Positions 44,123 through 53,038 of a stretch of DNA of 64,000 nt are shown here, in pieces. The stretch is from Anaeromassilibacillus senegalensis (GTDB lineage Bacteria; Bacillota; Clostridia; Oscillospirales; Acutalibacteraceae): NCBI RefSeq assembly GCF_021531715.1, contig NZ_JAFBIT010000001.1:868001-932000 (forward strand). Reading direction: 5' to 3'. Under the pieces are notes generated by a model. The model was not told the origin of the DNA. It was given only the letters and a program-made list of their open reading frames with translations, and did no database searches. Both the position numbers and the translations under genes were made by a program. Numbering within the stretch: the stretch's first letter is position 1; every line of letters begins with the position of its first letter.

Positions 44123-45030
44123 TCATAGGCGTTCTGCCAGAAAATTCAGAGCACTCCGGGCAATCCTTTCCGCATCATCCAAAGCCAGTCCGCCGTAAAG
44201 CGGCAAAGCAAGCACGCGGCCCGCAATGCTTTTTGCAATCGGCGTCGCTTCAGAATCAAATCCGGACCTGCCGCGATAACATGCAAAATCGGTCGTCAGC
44301 GGATAAAAATACCGCCGCGCAAAAATGCCCTGCGCCCGCAGACCGTCATACACACGCTCGCGCATTTCCTGATCCCGAAACAGCACCGGGAAATAGGCGT
44401 AATTGTACCGCGTGTCCGACTGCGGTTCCGGCAGAACAATGCCCTCCGCGCTGTTCAGGATCCTGCGGTAGCAGGCTGAAACTGCCGCGCGTCTTTCTAT
44501 CTCTTCATCCATATGTCGCAGGTTACAGATTCCCATCGCTGCCTGCAATTCGTTGAGCTTTGCGTTTCTCCCGACCGCCGCAACACATGTCTCACCGCGG
44601 ATGCCGTAATTCTTCGCATCGTTCAGCCGCTGCTCGAGGGCCGGATCCGCATACGTGACGGCGCCGCCTTCCACCGTCGTGAACACCTTCGTCGCGTGGA
44701 AGCTGAACACCGCCGCGTCGCCGAAATTTGCCGCGCTGACGCCGCTTCGCTGCGCACGATCGCGTGTGTGGTGGAAGCAAACGTGAACGGCGTCGTGATG
44801 ATCTCGCCGCTCAGCCCAAGCGCGCCGATCGCACTTTCCAGCGCGAGGTGACCGTTTGCGAAAAGCGTCAGATGCGGCGCATGCAGATACGCCTTGAGCT
44901 TTACCTCCAGTTCCCGGTGTTTTTCGCCCATGTTTGTCAGCCGGCGTGTATTCCAGAGATCCCGTATTTCCGCACAGTATTCCTCAAAGAGCGGCATCGC
45001 GGGACGCGTCACATATATTTCCCGATGCAT
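44123..45030 (-). pseudogene. DegT/DnrJ/EryC1/StrS aminotransferase with internal deletion
   Basis: Two frames: the N-terminal part ends ...IITTPFTFASTTHAIVRSE, and the C-terminal part starts GVSAANFGDAAVFSFHATKVF with the PLP-lysine motif SFHATK. Family members have about 65-70 more residues between (including the Asp that contacts PLP). Here the pieces are fused near 44,745 out of frame. The enzyme class makes amino sugars for surface polysaccharides. It may be a real deletion or an assembly fault. Confidence 0.8.
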
Positions 45031-45095
45031 GCAACTCCCTCCTCTCTGTTTTCATTATGACATCTTTTTCCGCTTTCCGCAACAGGAAATCGATT

Positions 45096-45122
45096 TTAGC
45101 ACTCTCGTTTATTGAGTGCTAA
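45096..45122. promoter_or_regulatory. CIRCE element (HrcA operator)
   Basis: Perfect TTAGCACTC-N9-GAGTGCTAA. It lies 200 bases before hsp20 and shows that HrcA represses this heat-shock gene. Confidence 0.95.
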
Positions 45123-45324
45123 AATTAACAAATTATTCAAGGAAAAGAAACATAAAACGCGAAAACAGCGGTTATACTAATACTCGAAAAGAAAAGATGA
45201 AAGCAATCGAGGTGGTTCCGATGGAACAGCAGGACAGCGTTCAGCAGCCAAGGGATCCAAGTGAACGCGCATAGAATGGACCCGAAACGAAAACAACACA
45301 CAGCTTTGAATGGAGGCATTGATT

Positions 45325-45786
45325 ATGTTTGAAATGAGACCTTATCACAACAACCGCAGAAATCATATGGCAGTCAGCAACCCGTTCCGTGAGCTGGACG
45401 AATTTGAACGCAGTTTCTTCACAAACCCGTTCGGCTTCTTTGGCGGCGACACGCTGGCGGCTTTCAGAACCGATATCTTGGATAACGGCAAGGAATACGT
45501 GCTCGAGGCAGATCTGCCGGGCTTCGACAAGAAGGATATTCACCTCGACATCAACAATGACGTGCTGACGATCCACGCGGAGCGCAACGCCGAGCGCGAG
45601 GAGAAGAACGACCAGAACAACTACGTGCGCTGCGAGCGCTCGTGGGGCTCCTATAGCCGCCAGTTCGACCTGAGCGGCGTGGATGCCGAAAATATGCACG
45701 CAAAGTATGAAAACGGCGTGCTGACGCTGACGATGCCGAAGAAGGAGCCGAAGCCGGATACTTCCCGCCATCTTGAGATTGACTGA
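45325..45786 (+). CDS. hsp18: Hsp20-family small heat shock protein
   Basis: 153 residues from ATG 45325 with TGGAGGC 8 bases upstream. A complete alpha-crystallin domain: DILDNGKEYVLEADLPGFDKKDIHLDINND, CERSWGSYSRQFDLSG, and YENGVLTLTMPKKEP before a DTSRHLEID tail. Small heat shock proteins hold unfolding proteins without ATP. The CIRCE site upstream gives HrcA control; the gene is followed by a strong bidirectional terminator. Confidence 0.95.
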   Translation: MFEMRPYHNNRRNHMAVSNPFRELDEFERSFFTNPFGFFGGDTLAAFRTDILDNGKEYVLEADLPGFDKKDIHLDINNDVLTIHAERNAEREEKNDQNNYVRCERSWGSYSRQFDLSGVDAENMHAKYENGVLTLTMPKKEPKPDTSRHLEID

Positions 45787-45812
45787 CAGGCGGTATTCGC
45801 CGTGCATAACGC

Positions 45813-45852
45813 AAGGCCGCGCAGTGGGTTCATCCCCGCTGCGCGGCCTTTT
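45813..45852. terminator. Bidirectional terminator between hsp20 and the FGGY kinase
   Basis: AAGGCCGCGCAG and CTGCGCGGCCTTTT arms with a 13-base loop, between two converging genes. Confidence 0.85.
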
Positions 45853-45866
45853 ATATTCTGAAAGTC

Positions 45867-47471
45867 TTATTCCCGCAAACCTTCTACGGCGGCGCGCTCG
45901 GCGGGAAGTGCCGCCTTGTAGCGCGTGAGGAAGGCTTCAAAGCCCGCCATATCCGCCGCCTCGGGCGCAGCGCTGACGCCCTCTGCCCCGGCGAAAATCT
46001 TCGCATCCAAATAATCTTCGAGCGTCTCCGCTTCGCCGCGGTTGACGAGATACGACGCGAGCAGCGCCATACCCCACGGGCCGCCCTCGCCCGCCGTTTC
46101 CATAACGGCGACCGGTGTGTGCAGCGCACCCGCCATCAGCTTCTGCCCGACGCCCTTTGCCTTGAAGAAGCCGCCGTGGCCGAGCAGCGTATCCACCTCG
46201 ACATGCTCCTGCTCGATCAGGATATCCATGCCGAGCTTGAGCGTCGCCACCGCGGAGTAAAGCTGTGCACGCGCAAAGTTTGCAAACGTGAACCGGCTGT
46301 CCGGCAGACGTGCAAAGAGCGGTCTGCCCTCCTCCATGCCCGTGATGGGCTCGCCGGAGAAGTAATTGTAGGAGACGAGGCCGCCGCAGTCTGGCTCCGC
46401 CTCGAGCGCTTTATAGAACAGCGTATCGAGCGCAAGCGGCATCGAGCAGGACGCGCCGATCGCTTCGGCGAATGACTTGAACAGCGACGCCCATGCGTTG
46501 ATGTCCGAGGTACAGTTGTTGCAGTGCACCATCGCGACAGGCTTGCCGGTCGGCGTCGTGACCATATCGATCTCTGTGTATACCTTGGAAAGCGCCTTTT
46601 CCAGCACGATCATCGCGAAAATCGATGTACCGGCGGAGACATTGCCTGTGCGCACACGCACGCTGTTTGTCGCCGTCATGCCGGTGCCCGCATCGCCCTC
46701 CGGCGGGCACAGCGGCGCGCCCGCTTCCAGCGTGCCGGTGGGATCGAGCAACTTCGCGCCCGCTTCGGTCAGAAAGCCAGCCGCTTCGCCCGCGACGCGA
46801 ACTTCGGGCAGGATGTCCCGGATTTTCCACTGGAATCCCTTGTCCGCATGCAGCGCATCGAACCGATCCAGCATTTTCGCATCATACGCACACGCCGTGC
46901 TGTCGATCGGGAACATACCCGAAGCGTCGCCGATGCCGAGCACCTTTTCGCCGGTCAGCTTCCAGTGCACGTAGCCTGCAAGCGTCGTGATGAACGCGAT
47001 ATCCCGCACATGCTCTTCCCCGTTCAGAACCGCCTGATGCAGGTGCGCGATGCTCCAGCGCTGTGGGACATTGAAGCCGAAACACGCGGTGAGATCCGCC
47101 GCAGCCTGCTCGGTCATCGTGTTTCGCCACGTGCGGAACGGCACGAGGAGCCGGTCATCCTGATCAAAAGCAAGATAGCCGTGCATCATCGCCGAAAAGC
47201 CGAGGCCCTTGAGCTTTGTGATCTGCACACCGTATTTTTCCTCTACTGCCTTTGCGAGATTCCGGTAGCTCGCCTGAATGCCGCTCCAAACGTCGTCGAG
47301 GTGATATGTCCAGACGCCGTTTTCCAGCCGGTTTTCCCAGTCATAGCTGCCGGAAGCAAGCGGTGTGCCGTCATTGCCGATCAGCACCGCCTTGATACGC
47401 GTAGAGCCGAGCTCAAGGCCGAATACCGCTTCGCCCGCGCGGATAAATGCGCCGATTTTATTCTGATCCAT
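45867..47471 (-). CDS. FGGY-family carbohydrate kinase
   Basis: 534 residues. N-terminal [16 protein letters not shown] phosphate-1 loop and C-terminal [21 protein letters not shown] and [12 protein letters not shown] match FGGY kinases (xylulo-, ribulo-, fuculokinases). The natural sugar cannot be told from the sequence. It is transcribed away from an operon of two sugar isomerases and an oxidoreductase, with a shared upstream region, so all four probably handle one sugar or sugar acid. The MDQNKIG start follows AAAGGACGG. Confidence 0.85.
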   Translation of the reverse strand: MDQNKIGAFIRAGEAVFGLELGSTRIKAVLIGNDGTPLASGSYDWENRLENGVWTYHLDDVWSGIQASYRNLAKAVEEKYGVQITKLKGLGFSAMMHGYLAFDQDDRLLVPFRTWRNTMTEQAAADLTACFGFNVPQRWSIAHLHQAVLNGEEHVRDIAFITTLAGYVHWKLTGEKVLGIGDASGMFPIDSTACAYDAKMLDRFDALHADKGFQWKIRDILPEVRVAGEAAGFLTEAGAKLLDPTGTLEAGAPLCPPEGDAGTGMTATNSVRVRTGNVSAGTSIFAMIVLEKALSKVYTEIDMVTTPTGKPVAMVHCNNCTSDINAWASLFKSFAEAIGASCSMPLALDTLFYKALEAEPDCGGLVSYNYFSGEPITGMEEGRPLFARLPDSRFTFANFARAQLYSAVATLKLGMDILIEQEHVEVDTLLGHGGFFKAKGVGQKLMAGALHTPVAVMETAGEGGPWGMALLASYLVNRGEAETLEDYLDAKIFAGAEGVSAAPEAADMAGFEAFLTRYKAALPAERAAVEGLRE

Positions 47472-47641
47472 AGATTTGCCGTCCTTTCGTTACCGTCCGC
47501 ATTCAACTTGTACGAACAATTCAATTTATCATACCGAAAATGCACGCGCTTTTCAAGAGGTAACATCGCTAAAAAAGCGATTCATCCTTTGTGCGGTGTG
47601 CAGAACAGCCTCCGTTTTTTTCGTTTCTGCATAATTTTCTC

Positions 47642-47669
47642 TTGAGTTTTGGATTTTTTATTTTATAAT
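47642..47669 (+). promoter_or_regulatory. SigA-type promoter of the isomerase operon
   Basis: TTGAGT, 16-base spacer, TATAAT, 80 bases before ATG 47750. The intervening leader has a GGCTTTCACAGCC half-palindrome near 47,692. The FGGY kinase promoter must lie on the opposite strand of this 280-base gap. Confidence 0.65.
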
Positions 47670-47749
47670 ATTCTTATCCGGGATATCAGCCGGCTTTCAC
47701 AGCCGACCGGTTCACGGAATGTCTATTTTATGGGAAGGAAGATGTATAC

Positions 47750-48562
47750 ATGAACAAAATGAAAGCCGCTATGATCGGCTTCCTGCCGAAGGACAAGGAT
47801 CCGTACGAGGTGTTAGAATCGTACGCCAAGATCGGCTACCGTGCATTTGAAGGCGCTGACCTGCTGCTCAAGGGCGACCCTGCCGAAAACCTCAAGCGCG
47901 TACAGTCGTTCGGTATGCAGCCGCTCGCCGTGCACTATGACGCGTGGAACGCGCCCGATGCAGCGGAAATCATCAAGAGAGCGCACGCAACCGGCGTAAC
48001 CCGTGCGGCGTGCTACGCGGGTGTCGCAGGCGCCTACCGCTTCGGCGGACGCGAAACACCGCCGACGTACGACGATATTCTGCGTGAGGCCGAGCAGTTC
48101 GACAAGACAGCAGAGGCTCTGGGCCGTGAAGGCATCGTCCTCTCGTTCCATAACCACGACGCGGAATTCGTGCAGACAATCAACGGCGTGCCGGTCATCT
48201 ATCTGATGGCGGCGAACACGCAGTATCTGAAATTCGAGGTAGACTGCGGCTGGGTTACTTACGCAGGCCACGACCCGGTCACCTTTATGAAGAGTCTCGG
48301 CGACCGCATGACCGCCGTACATATCAAGGACTTCGTCCCCGGCGAGGTTGCACGCGGGGAAGGAAACGGCCACCCGAACACCATGCCGCGCTTCACGACG
48401 CCGGGCACCGGCCTTCTGAACCTCAAGGGCTGCCTCGAGACCGCGAGCGAGCTCGGTATGGAATGGGCGATTGTCGAGCAGGACTTCCAGTACAACCTCA
48501 CGGAGCTGGAAACGTTGACCGCCGCTTACTACAATATGAAAGAAACCGGTTTCGTCTGCTGA
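47750..48562 (+). CDS. Sugar phosphate isomerase/epimerase (xylose isomerase-like TIM barrel)
   Basis: 270 residues, AP-endonuclease-2-like TIM barrel: GIVLSFHNHDAEFVQ, KFEVDCGWVTYAG, AVHIKDFVPGE, and EWAIVEQDF at the C-terminus supply the metal ligands (Glu, Asp, His, Glu). These enzymes isomerise or epimerise free sugars, keto-sugars or inositols. It has a paralogue-like neighbour 34 bases downstream and a dehydrogenase after that, one operon. Confidence 0.85.
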   Translation: MNKMKAAMIGFLPKDKDPYEVLESYAKIGYRAFEGADLLLKGDPAENLKRVQSFGMQPLAVHYDAWNAPDAAEIIKRAHATGVTRAACYAGVAGAYRFGGRETPPTYDDILREAEQFDKTAEALGREGIVLSFHNHDAEFVQTINGVPVIYLMAANTQYLKFEVDCGWVTYAGHDPVTFMKSLGDRMTAVHIKDFVPGEVARGEGNGHPNTMPRFTTPGTGLLNLKGCLETASELGMEWAIVEQDFQYNLTELETLTAAYYNMKETGFVC

Positions 48563-48595
48563 GCAACGGCGAACCCTATCAGAAAGGAACAAGCT

Positions 48596-49390
48596 ATGCA
48601 AAACATGCGTAAAGGCGTACAGATTTACACTGTGCGCAATTTCATCGATACCGAAGAAGGCTACGAAGCCTCCCTGCGCAAAATCCGTGAAATCGGCTAT
48701 GACAGCGTACAGACCTACGGCTGGAAGATTCCCGACGCGGAGCACAAGGCATTTTTGAACGAGCTGGGTCTCAAGTCCGAATCGGTCGGCGGCAGTTATG
48801 AGGAAATGCTGAACGATCCCGCCGCCATCAAGAAGGTTATTGAAACCGCACATTTCTATGAGACAGACCTTGTCTCCGTCGGCACGCTGCCCATTCCCCT
48901 GCGTGAAAGCCGCGAGGGTTACCTCGAGTATGCAGCCGGTATCAATAAGATCGGCGCGGAACTGAAAAAAGAAGGGCTCCACTTGATCTACCATCCGCAC
49001 GCGTTGGAGTTCTTCTCTCTCGGCGGCGGTGAAAACGGCTTTGATGTGCTCTTCAACGAGACCGACCCGGAGGCATTCTGGTACTGCCTCGACACCCACT
49101 GGCTGCAGTCCGGCGGCAAGAATCCGGTCGAATACATCTTAAAGGCCAAGGGCCGTCTGCCGCTCGTCCATTTCAAGGACTACAAGATTGTCGGCGGCGC
49201 CGATCCGATCGAGCAGGTCTGCAAGGCATTCGGCGAAGTCGGAGAAGGCAATCTCAACTGGCCGACGATCATCGAAGCGTGCCGTGCCACCGAGGCGCGC
49301 GCCGTCATCGTCGAGCAGGACGTCTGCCCGCGCGATCCGTTTGACTGCCTGAAAACCAGCTTTGACAACATGGTAAAATTCGGTCTGTAA
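48596..49390 (+). CDS. Second sugar phosphate isomerase/epimerase
   Basis: 264 residues of the same TIM-barrel family: HLIYHPHALEFFSLGGGEN, FWYCLDTHWLQSGG, LPLVHFKDYKIVGG and RAVIVEQDVCPRDPFD carry the metal site. It differs enough from its neighbour to have another substrate or step. AGAAAGGAAC precedes its ATG. The pair of isomerases with a Gfo/Idh/MocA enzyme suggests oxidation and inversion of a sugar or inositol. Confidence 0.85.
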   Translation: MQNMRKGVQIYTVRNFIDTEEGYEASLRKIREIGYDSVQTYGWKIPDAEHKAFLNELGLKSESVGGSYEEMLNDPAAIKKVIETAHFYETDLVSVGTLPIPLRESREGYLEYAAGINKIGAELKKEGLHLIYHPHALEFFSLGGGENGFDVLFNETDPEAFWYCLDTHWLQSGGKNPVEYILKAKGRLPLVHFKDYKIVGGADPIEQVCKAFGEVGEGNLNWPTIIEACRATEARAVIVEQDVCPRDPFDCLKTSFDNMVKFGL

Positions 49391-49404
49391 CAGGAAGGAA
49401 ACAT

Positions 49405-50604
49405 ATGGCACAAATCAAGAAAGTCAAGACCGCGATCATCGGCTGCGGCACGATCTGCAAGCGCATCTACGCGCCGAACCTCGCAAATAAATTCCACATC
49501 ATCGACCTTGTCGCGTGCGCGGACCGCATTCCGGAGCGCGCTGCAGCTCTGGCGGAGACGTACGGTCTCAAGGTCATGACAAACGAAGAAATCTACAACG
49601 ACCCGGAAATTGAGATCGTCGTCAATCTCACCTGCCCGGAGTCGCATTATGAAGTCTCAAAGGCAGCCATTCTCGCCGGTAAAAATGTCTATTCCGAAAA
49701 AATGATGGCTGTTACGTTTGAGGAAGGTCAGGAGCTGTATGCACTCGCGAAGGAAAAAGGCGTTCAGTACACCATCGCGCCGGACACGTTCCTCGGCGGC
49801 AGCTGGCAGACAGCGCGCAAGGCGCTCGATGACGGACTCATCGGCACACCGGTCGCGATGACCTGCTGCTATTCCTCGAACTATCAGATGGACGGCGAAA
49901 TGAGCGACGTCGACGCCGATCATTTTATGTTCGTCCTGCATCCGGGCGGCGGCATCCCCTACGATTTCGGCGGCTACTATCTGCACAACATCATCAACCT
50001 GCTCGGTTCGATCAAGCGCGTCGGCGGCTTCTGCAAGACGATGTACCCTGACCGCATTTACCGCAACCCGCGCCACCCGCTCTATAAGGAGCCGGTACAC
50101 ATCGGCACGCCGACCTCCATCGCCGGCGCGCTCGAATTCGAAAACGGTGTACACGGCACACTGCTGATCACCTCGGATTCTGCGCCGCGCTTTGTTTTCC
50201 AGATCATGGGCACAGAGGGTATTCTGATTCTGAATGACCCGAACTTCTTCGGCGGCAGCGTGAAGGTCATCCGTATGGGCGGTGACCCGATCGAGCCCTG
50301 GATGAGCAATGCTCCCGGCACATTTTTCACCCAGCAGACGGAATTCACTTTGCCGATCACGCACCCGTTCCGCGAGGACTCCCGCGGCGTCGGCGTGGCC
50401 GATATGGCGTACGCCATCCGCAACGGTCGCCGTGCCCGCGCATACATGGACCTCGGATTCCACGCCTTTGAGGTTATCCACGGCATCTGGCGCAGCGGCG
50501 ACACTGGTGAGATCGTCGAAATGACCTCGCACTGCGACCGTCCGCAGCCGATTCGCCCGCTTGGCCTCTCCGGCACAGCGGAGGAATTCATGCTGGACGA
50601 CTGA
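49405..50604 (+). CDS. Gfo/Idh/MocA-family oxidoreductase
   Basis: 399 residues. Rossmann start KTAIIGCGTICKRIYAPNL, then the family motif YSEKMMAVTFEEGQEL (Glu-Lys catalytic), and a C-terminal beta-sheet domain with GGGIPYDFGGYYLHNIINLLG. Members oxidise sugars, inositols and amino sugars with NAD(P). It is the last gene of the operon and is followed by a GC-rich hairpin (50,632-50,662). Confidence 0.88.
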   Translation: MAQIKKVKTAIIGCGTICKRIYAPNLANKFHIIDLVACADRIPERAAALAETYGLKVMTNEEIYNDPEIEIVVNLTCPESHYEVSKAAILAGKNVYSEKMMAVTFEEGQELYALAKEKGVQYTIAPDTFLGGSWQTARKALDDGLIGTPVAMTCCYSSNYQMDGEMSDVDADHFMFVLHPGGGIPYDFGGYYLHNIINLLGSIKRVGGFCKTMYPDRIYRNPRHPLYKEPVHIGTPTSIAGALEFENGVHGTLLITSDSAPRFVFQIMGTEGILILNDPNFFGGSVKVIRMGGDPIEPWMSNAPGTFFTQQTEFTLPITHPFREDSRGVGVADMAYAIRNGRRARAYMDLGFHAFEVIHGIWRSGDTGEIVEMTSHCDRPQPIRPLGLSGTAEEFMLDD

Positions 50605-50631
50605 TTCTCCGGCGCAAACCACAAAAACACC

Positions 50632-50662
50632 GCGCCCCTCCGCTTATCCTGCGAAGGGGCGC
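50632..50662. terminator. Terminator after the sugar operon
   Basis: GCGCCCCT and AGGGGCGC arms with a 15-base loop, then AAAATTTATTT. It serves the operon and the converging gene. Confidence 0.65.
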
Positions 50663-50671
50663 AAAATTTAT

Positions 50672-51109
50672 TTACAGAACCGTTATCTGAAAGCTGCACT
50701 TGTCTCCGCCGCTCAGAATCGTTTTCTCTGTCTCCACGGTGAAATCCCTTTCCGGCATGACTTTCTTCAGGCAATACAGTAAACTCAAGCGGGAGCATTT
50801 ACACAGTTCTGCACTATGCATCAACTTGTTCATATACAGGTCACATCCGCACCTTGTATACTGAATCCGGTAAACACGATTCCGCATCACTTCGCTTGTC
50901 TCGATGTTATACCCATCATCCAGCGCGCGAAAGAAGTCTGATAGCCTTTCCCCCGCCTGCTCATATGCACGCTGGTACAGCGCAACCGGAAAAGAATCCG
51001 CACAATGCTTCGCACAGCACCCAAAAATCGCCGCACGCGCTTCCTCATCCAATTGCTGAATGCCCTCTGTAAACCCTTGAAACCATGCTGCCAAAAAGCG
51101 CTCGTCCAT
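50672..51109 (-). CDS. Hypothetical protein, ATC hydrolase-like
   Basis: 145 residues, cysteine-rich (CCAKHC; GCDLYMN; LCKCSRLSLLY), ending ETEKTILSGGDKCSFQITV. The final GGDKC-F pattern resembles the L-2-amino-thiazoline-4-carboxylate hydrolase family, but identity looks low. It stands alone between converging units. No signal peptide. Confidence 0.6.
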   Translation of the reverse strand: MDERFLAAWFQGFTEGIQQLDEEARAAIFGCCAKHCADSFPVALYQRAYEQAGERLSDFFRALDDGYNIETSEVMRNRVYRIQYTRCGCDLYMNKLMHSAELCKCSRLSLLYCLKKVMPERDFTVETEKTILSGGDKCSFQITVL

Positions 51110-51257
51110 ACATTTCTCCTTTCGCCTGATTTCACTTTTATCCTATCATGAATGCACACCCCATGTCAATTTTCCATACAAAAACAGATATCACCGGGCA
51201 AGAAAAAATTGCTTGCATTTTCATCCAGACTGTATTATAATAAGCAAGAATTGAATT

Positions 51258-51331
51258 GCGGGCGTAGTTCAATGGCAGAACGTCAGCTTCCCAAGCTGAA
51301 CACGAGGGTTCGATTCCCTTCGCCCGCTCCA
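51258..51331 (+). tRNA. tRNA-Gly (anticodon CCC)
   Basis: 74 bases including CCA. Acceptor GCGGGCG/CGCCCGC, anticodon stem TCAGC/GCTGA with loop TTCCCAA, T arm AGGGT-TCGATTC-CCTTC. A terminator hairpin AAGCACGATCGT/ACGATCGTGCTT follows at about 51,336-51,382. Confidence 0.95.
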
Positions 51332-51335
51332 CAAA

Positions 51336-51382
51336 AAGCACGATCGTATCATACCCTTGGTATTGAAACGATCGTGCTTCTT
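51336..51382 (+). terminator. Terminator after tRNA-Gly
   Basis: AAGCACGATCGT/ACGATCGTGCTT stem followed by TCTTCATTTTT. Its 3' end carries a T-rich tail suited to stopping the tRNA transcript. Confidence 0.75.
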
Positions 51383-51530
51383 CATTTTTCCAAAATGCCT
51401 GTGGGACAAAAGCTTTTGCTCTTTGTGTTGGTTTCATTGTGATTCAATTTTATGATAGAATAACCCCTCCATTATGACACCATACTTTCGCCTGATGGTA
51501 TCATGATTTGGAAACGGAGATGATTGACAA

Positions 51531-51662
51531 ATGAATACATATCGAACCGCAGAAGTCGCAAATATAATCGGAAGGAATGTGCTCGCAATAGGAACCGCCT
51601 GCGCGACCGCGCTGATGATCAACCGCTCGAAAAAAGCCACAGACAAGCTGCGGCTTTTTCGA
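51531..51662 (+). other. Possible short gene start facing the next membrane protein
   Basis: ATG 51531 has GGAGATGATTG upstream and begins MNTYRTAEVANIIGRN, then a short hydrophobic stretch (LAIGTACATALMI) and basic residues. The frame then runs antisense through the neighbouring gene. A hairpin with AAAAAGCC/GGCTTTTT arms at 51,634-51,662 may end both transcripts. It could be a truncated gene or a small membrane peptide. Confidence 0.3.
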
Positions 51663-51665
51663 GCT

Positions 51666-52196
51666 CTATTTTTTCTTTCCGAATTTGTTTGCAAGAACGA
51701 TGGCAAGATAGGAGCAGAGGAGGACGAGCGTCATCCAGATGCAGACGTAAAAAACCAGCTTTGCGTGATCCGTGCTTCCCGGCTCCTCCAGCGGTTCTGC
51801 TGTAAGCTTCAGGGATGCCGGAGAGACTTCCTCACTTTCCAGCCTGCCCTGCACCACGGCCGCACCCTGCGCTTCCAGCCGGCAGAGCAGCGCGCGGCAT
51901 TCAGCAAGCGCGGCGGCGTTTCCCTCAAAAACCAGCGCGGTTTTGCCGCTTTGGCGAACCGAGAGACGCAGCATGCCGCCCGTTTCCCCTTCGGTCTGCA
52001 CGTAAATGCCGATCGGGTATGCGGCATCATTTTTCAACTCTGTATATGCCGTATACCCGTCTTCGGCGGGCTTGAAGTCCATGCAGCCGAAGTCCGCTTC
52101 GCCGCGGAACACCGCCTGTGCTGAAACCGGCAGAGATAAGCAAAGCACTGCGAGCAGCAGAATCATCCATTTTCGCATATTCGAGAACGCCCCCAT
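51666..52196 (-). CDS. Secreted/membrane protein with C-terminal anchor
   Basis: 176 residues: signal peptide (MRKWMILLLAVLCLSLPVSAQA), about 110 residues outside the cell, then one membrane helix (LVFYVCIWMTLVLLCSYLAI) and a basic tail (NKFGKKK). No family recognised. The neighbour on the same strand, 182 bases upstream, is also secreted and of similar length, so the two may work together at the cell surface. Confidence 0.7.
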   Translation of the reverse strand: MGAFSNMRKWMILLLAVLCLSLPVSAQAVFRGEADFGCMDFKPAEDGYTAYTELKNDAAYPIGIYVQTEGETGGMLRLSVRQSGKTALVFEGNAAALAECRALLCRLEAQGAAVVQGRLESEEVSPASLKLTAEPLEEPGSTDHAKLVFYVCIWMTLVLLCSYLAIVLANKFGKKK

Positions 52197-52378
52197 TCCA
52201 CGAGCTTCCCTACATTATATGCGCCCTCCGTTCAGCTTTGCCCGCATACGCATCAAAAAGCGGCCGTGTCTGCCGGTGTGCCGTGCGGCGCAGTCCAGAA
52301 AACGGCAGAGCATGCTGCGCACGAAAAAGGTGCGGCGGCGGCTTCGGTAATGCCGTCCGCGATGGATTCGGATCCTGT

Positions 52379-52891
52379 TCATGGCTCCGGCGCCCCCTCT
52401 TCCTGCATCATGAACCACGCGCTGCCGTGATTGGCCTCGGCTGAAAGGTAGAACCTGATCGAATCCTCCTGCAGCGTATACTTGGAGGTGTCGCCTTTTT
52501 CAGCCAGAATGTAAGACAGTGCCGCGCCGTCCGCACGCTCAATGCGCAGACTGTACGCGCCGCTGAGCAGGTTTTCAAACGAAGCGGAAGCGGCGAGCAG
52601 GCCGTCTTCGCTGACATTCTCCGGCGTCACGATGACCGTCGTGCGATATGTATACCGGTCGTTGGAAAGCATAAACTTTACGGTGACGTCCTCCCGCTCA
52701 TTCATCTCTCTCAGCGCCGCCGTGATGCGGATCTCGCCGTCGATGGCTTCTCCGTACACGACGCCGTCCTCGGTATGCGGGCGTACCGTGATGGCATACT
52801 GTTTTTCGTCCGGCTGCGCGCCGTGCACCTGTGTCGCTGAAAAGACGGCGAAGCACACGCTTAGGAAAACAGGCAGAATTTTCTGGAGCAT
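52379..52891 (-). CDS. Secreted protein, beta-rich (pilus/surface-like)
   Basis: 170 residues from the ATG at 52,891, with AAGGA 9 bases upstream. Signal peptide MLQKILPVFLSVCFAVFSATQVHG, then a beta-sandwich-like domain (AITVRPHTEDGVVYGEAIDG; AYSLRIERADGAALSYILAE). The layout resembles Cna-B-like or pilus-associated domains, but no sorting signal is present. Bases 52,197-52,378 hold no gene beyond low-complexity GC. Confidence 0.65.
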   Translation of the reverse strand: MLQKILPVFLSVCFAVFSATQVHGAQPDEKQYAITVRPHTEDGVVYGEAIDGEIRITAALREMNEREDVTVKFMLSNDRYTYRTTVIVTPENVSEDGLLAASASFENLLSGAYSLRIERADGAALSYILAEKGDTSKYTLQEDSIRFYLSAEANHGSAWFMMQEEGAPEP

Positions 52892-53038
52892 CTGAATCAT
52901 TCCTTTTTTATATTTAAAATAACACGGCGCGCGCAAATATTTTGTCGTTTCAAACACGCGGAAAACTTGAACTTTCCCGGCGTTTATGGTAGAATAAATC
53001 GGTTATTTTGAATTCACGAAGAAACAGAGGTTATCATC

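Noticed and set aside
47813-49099. 428-codon minus-strand frame opposite the isomerase genes
   Set aside because: Shadow of two clear TIM-barrel genes; no start signal.
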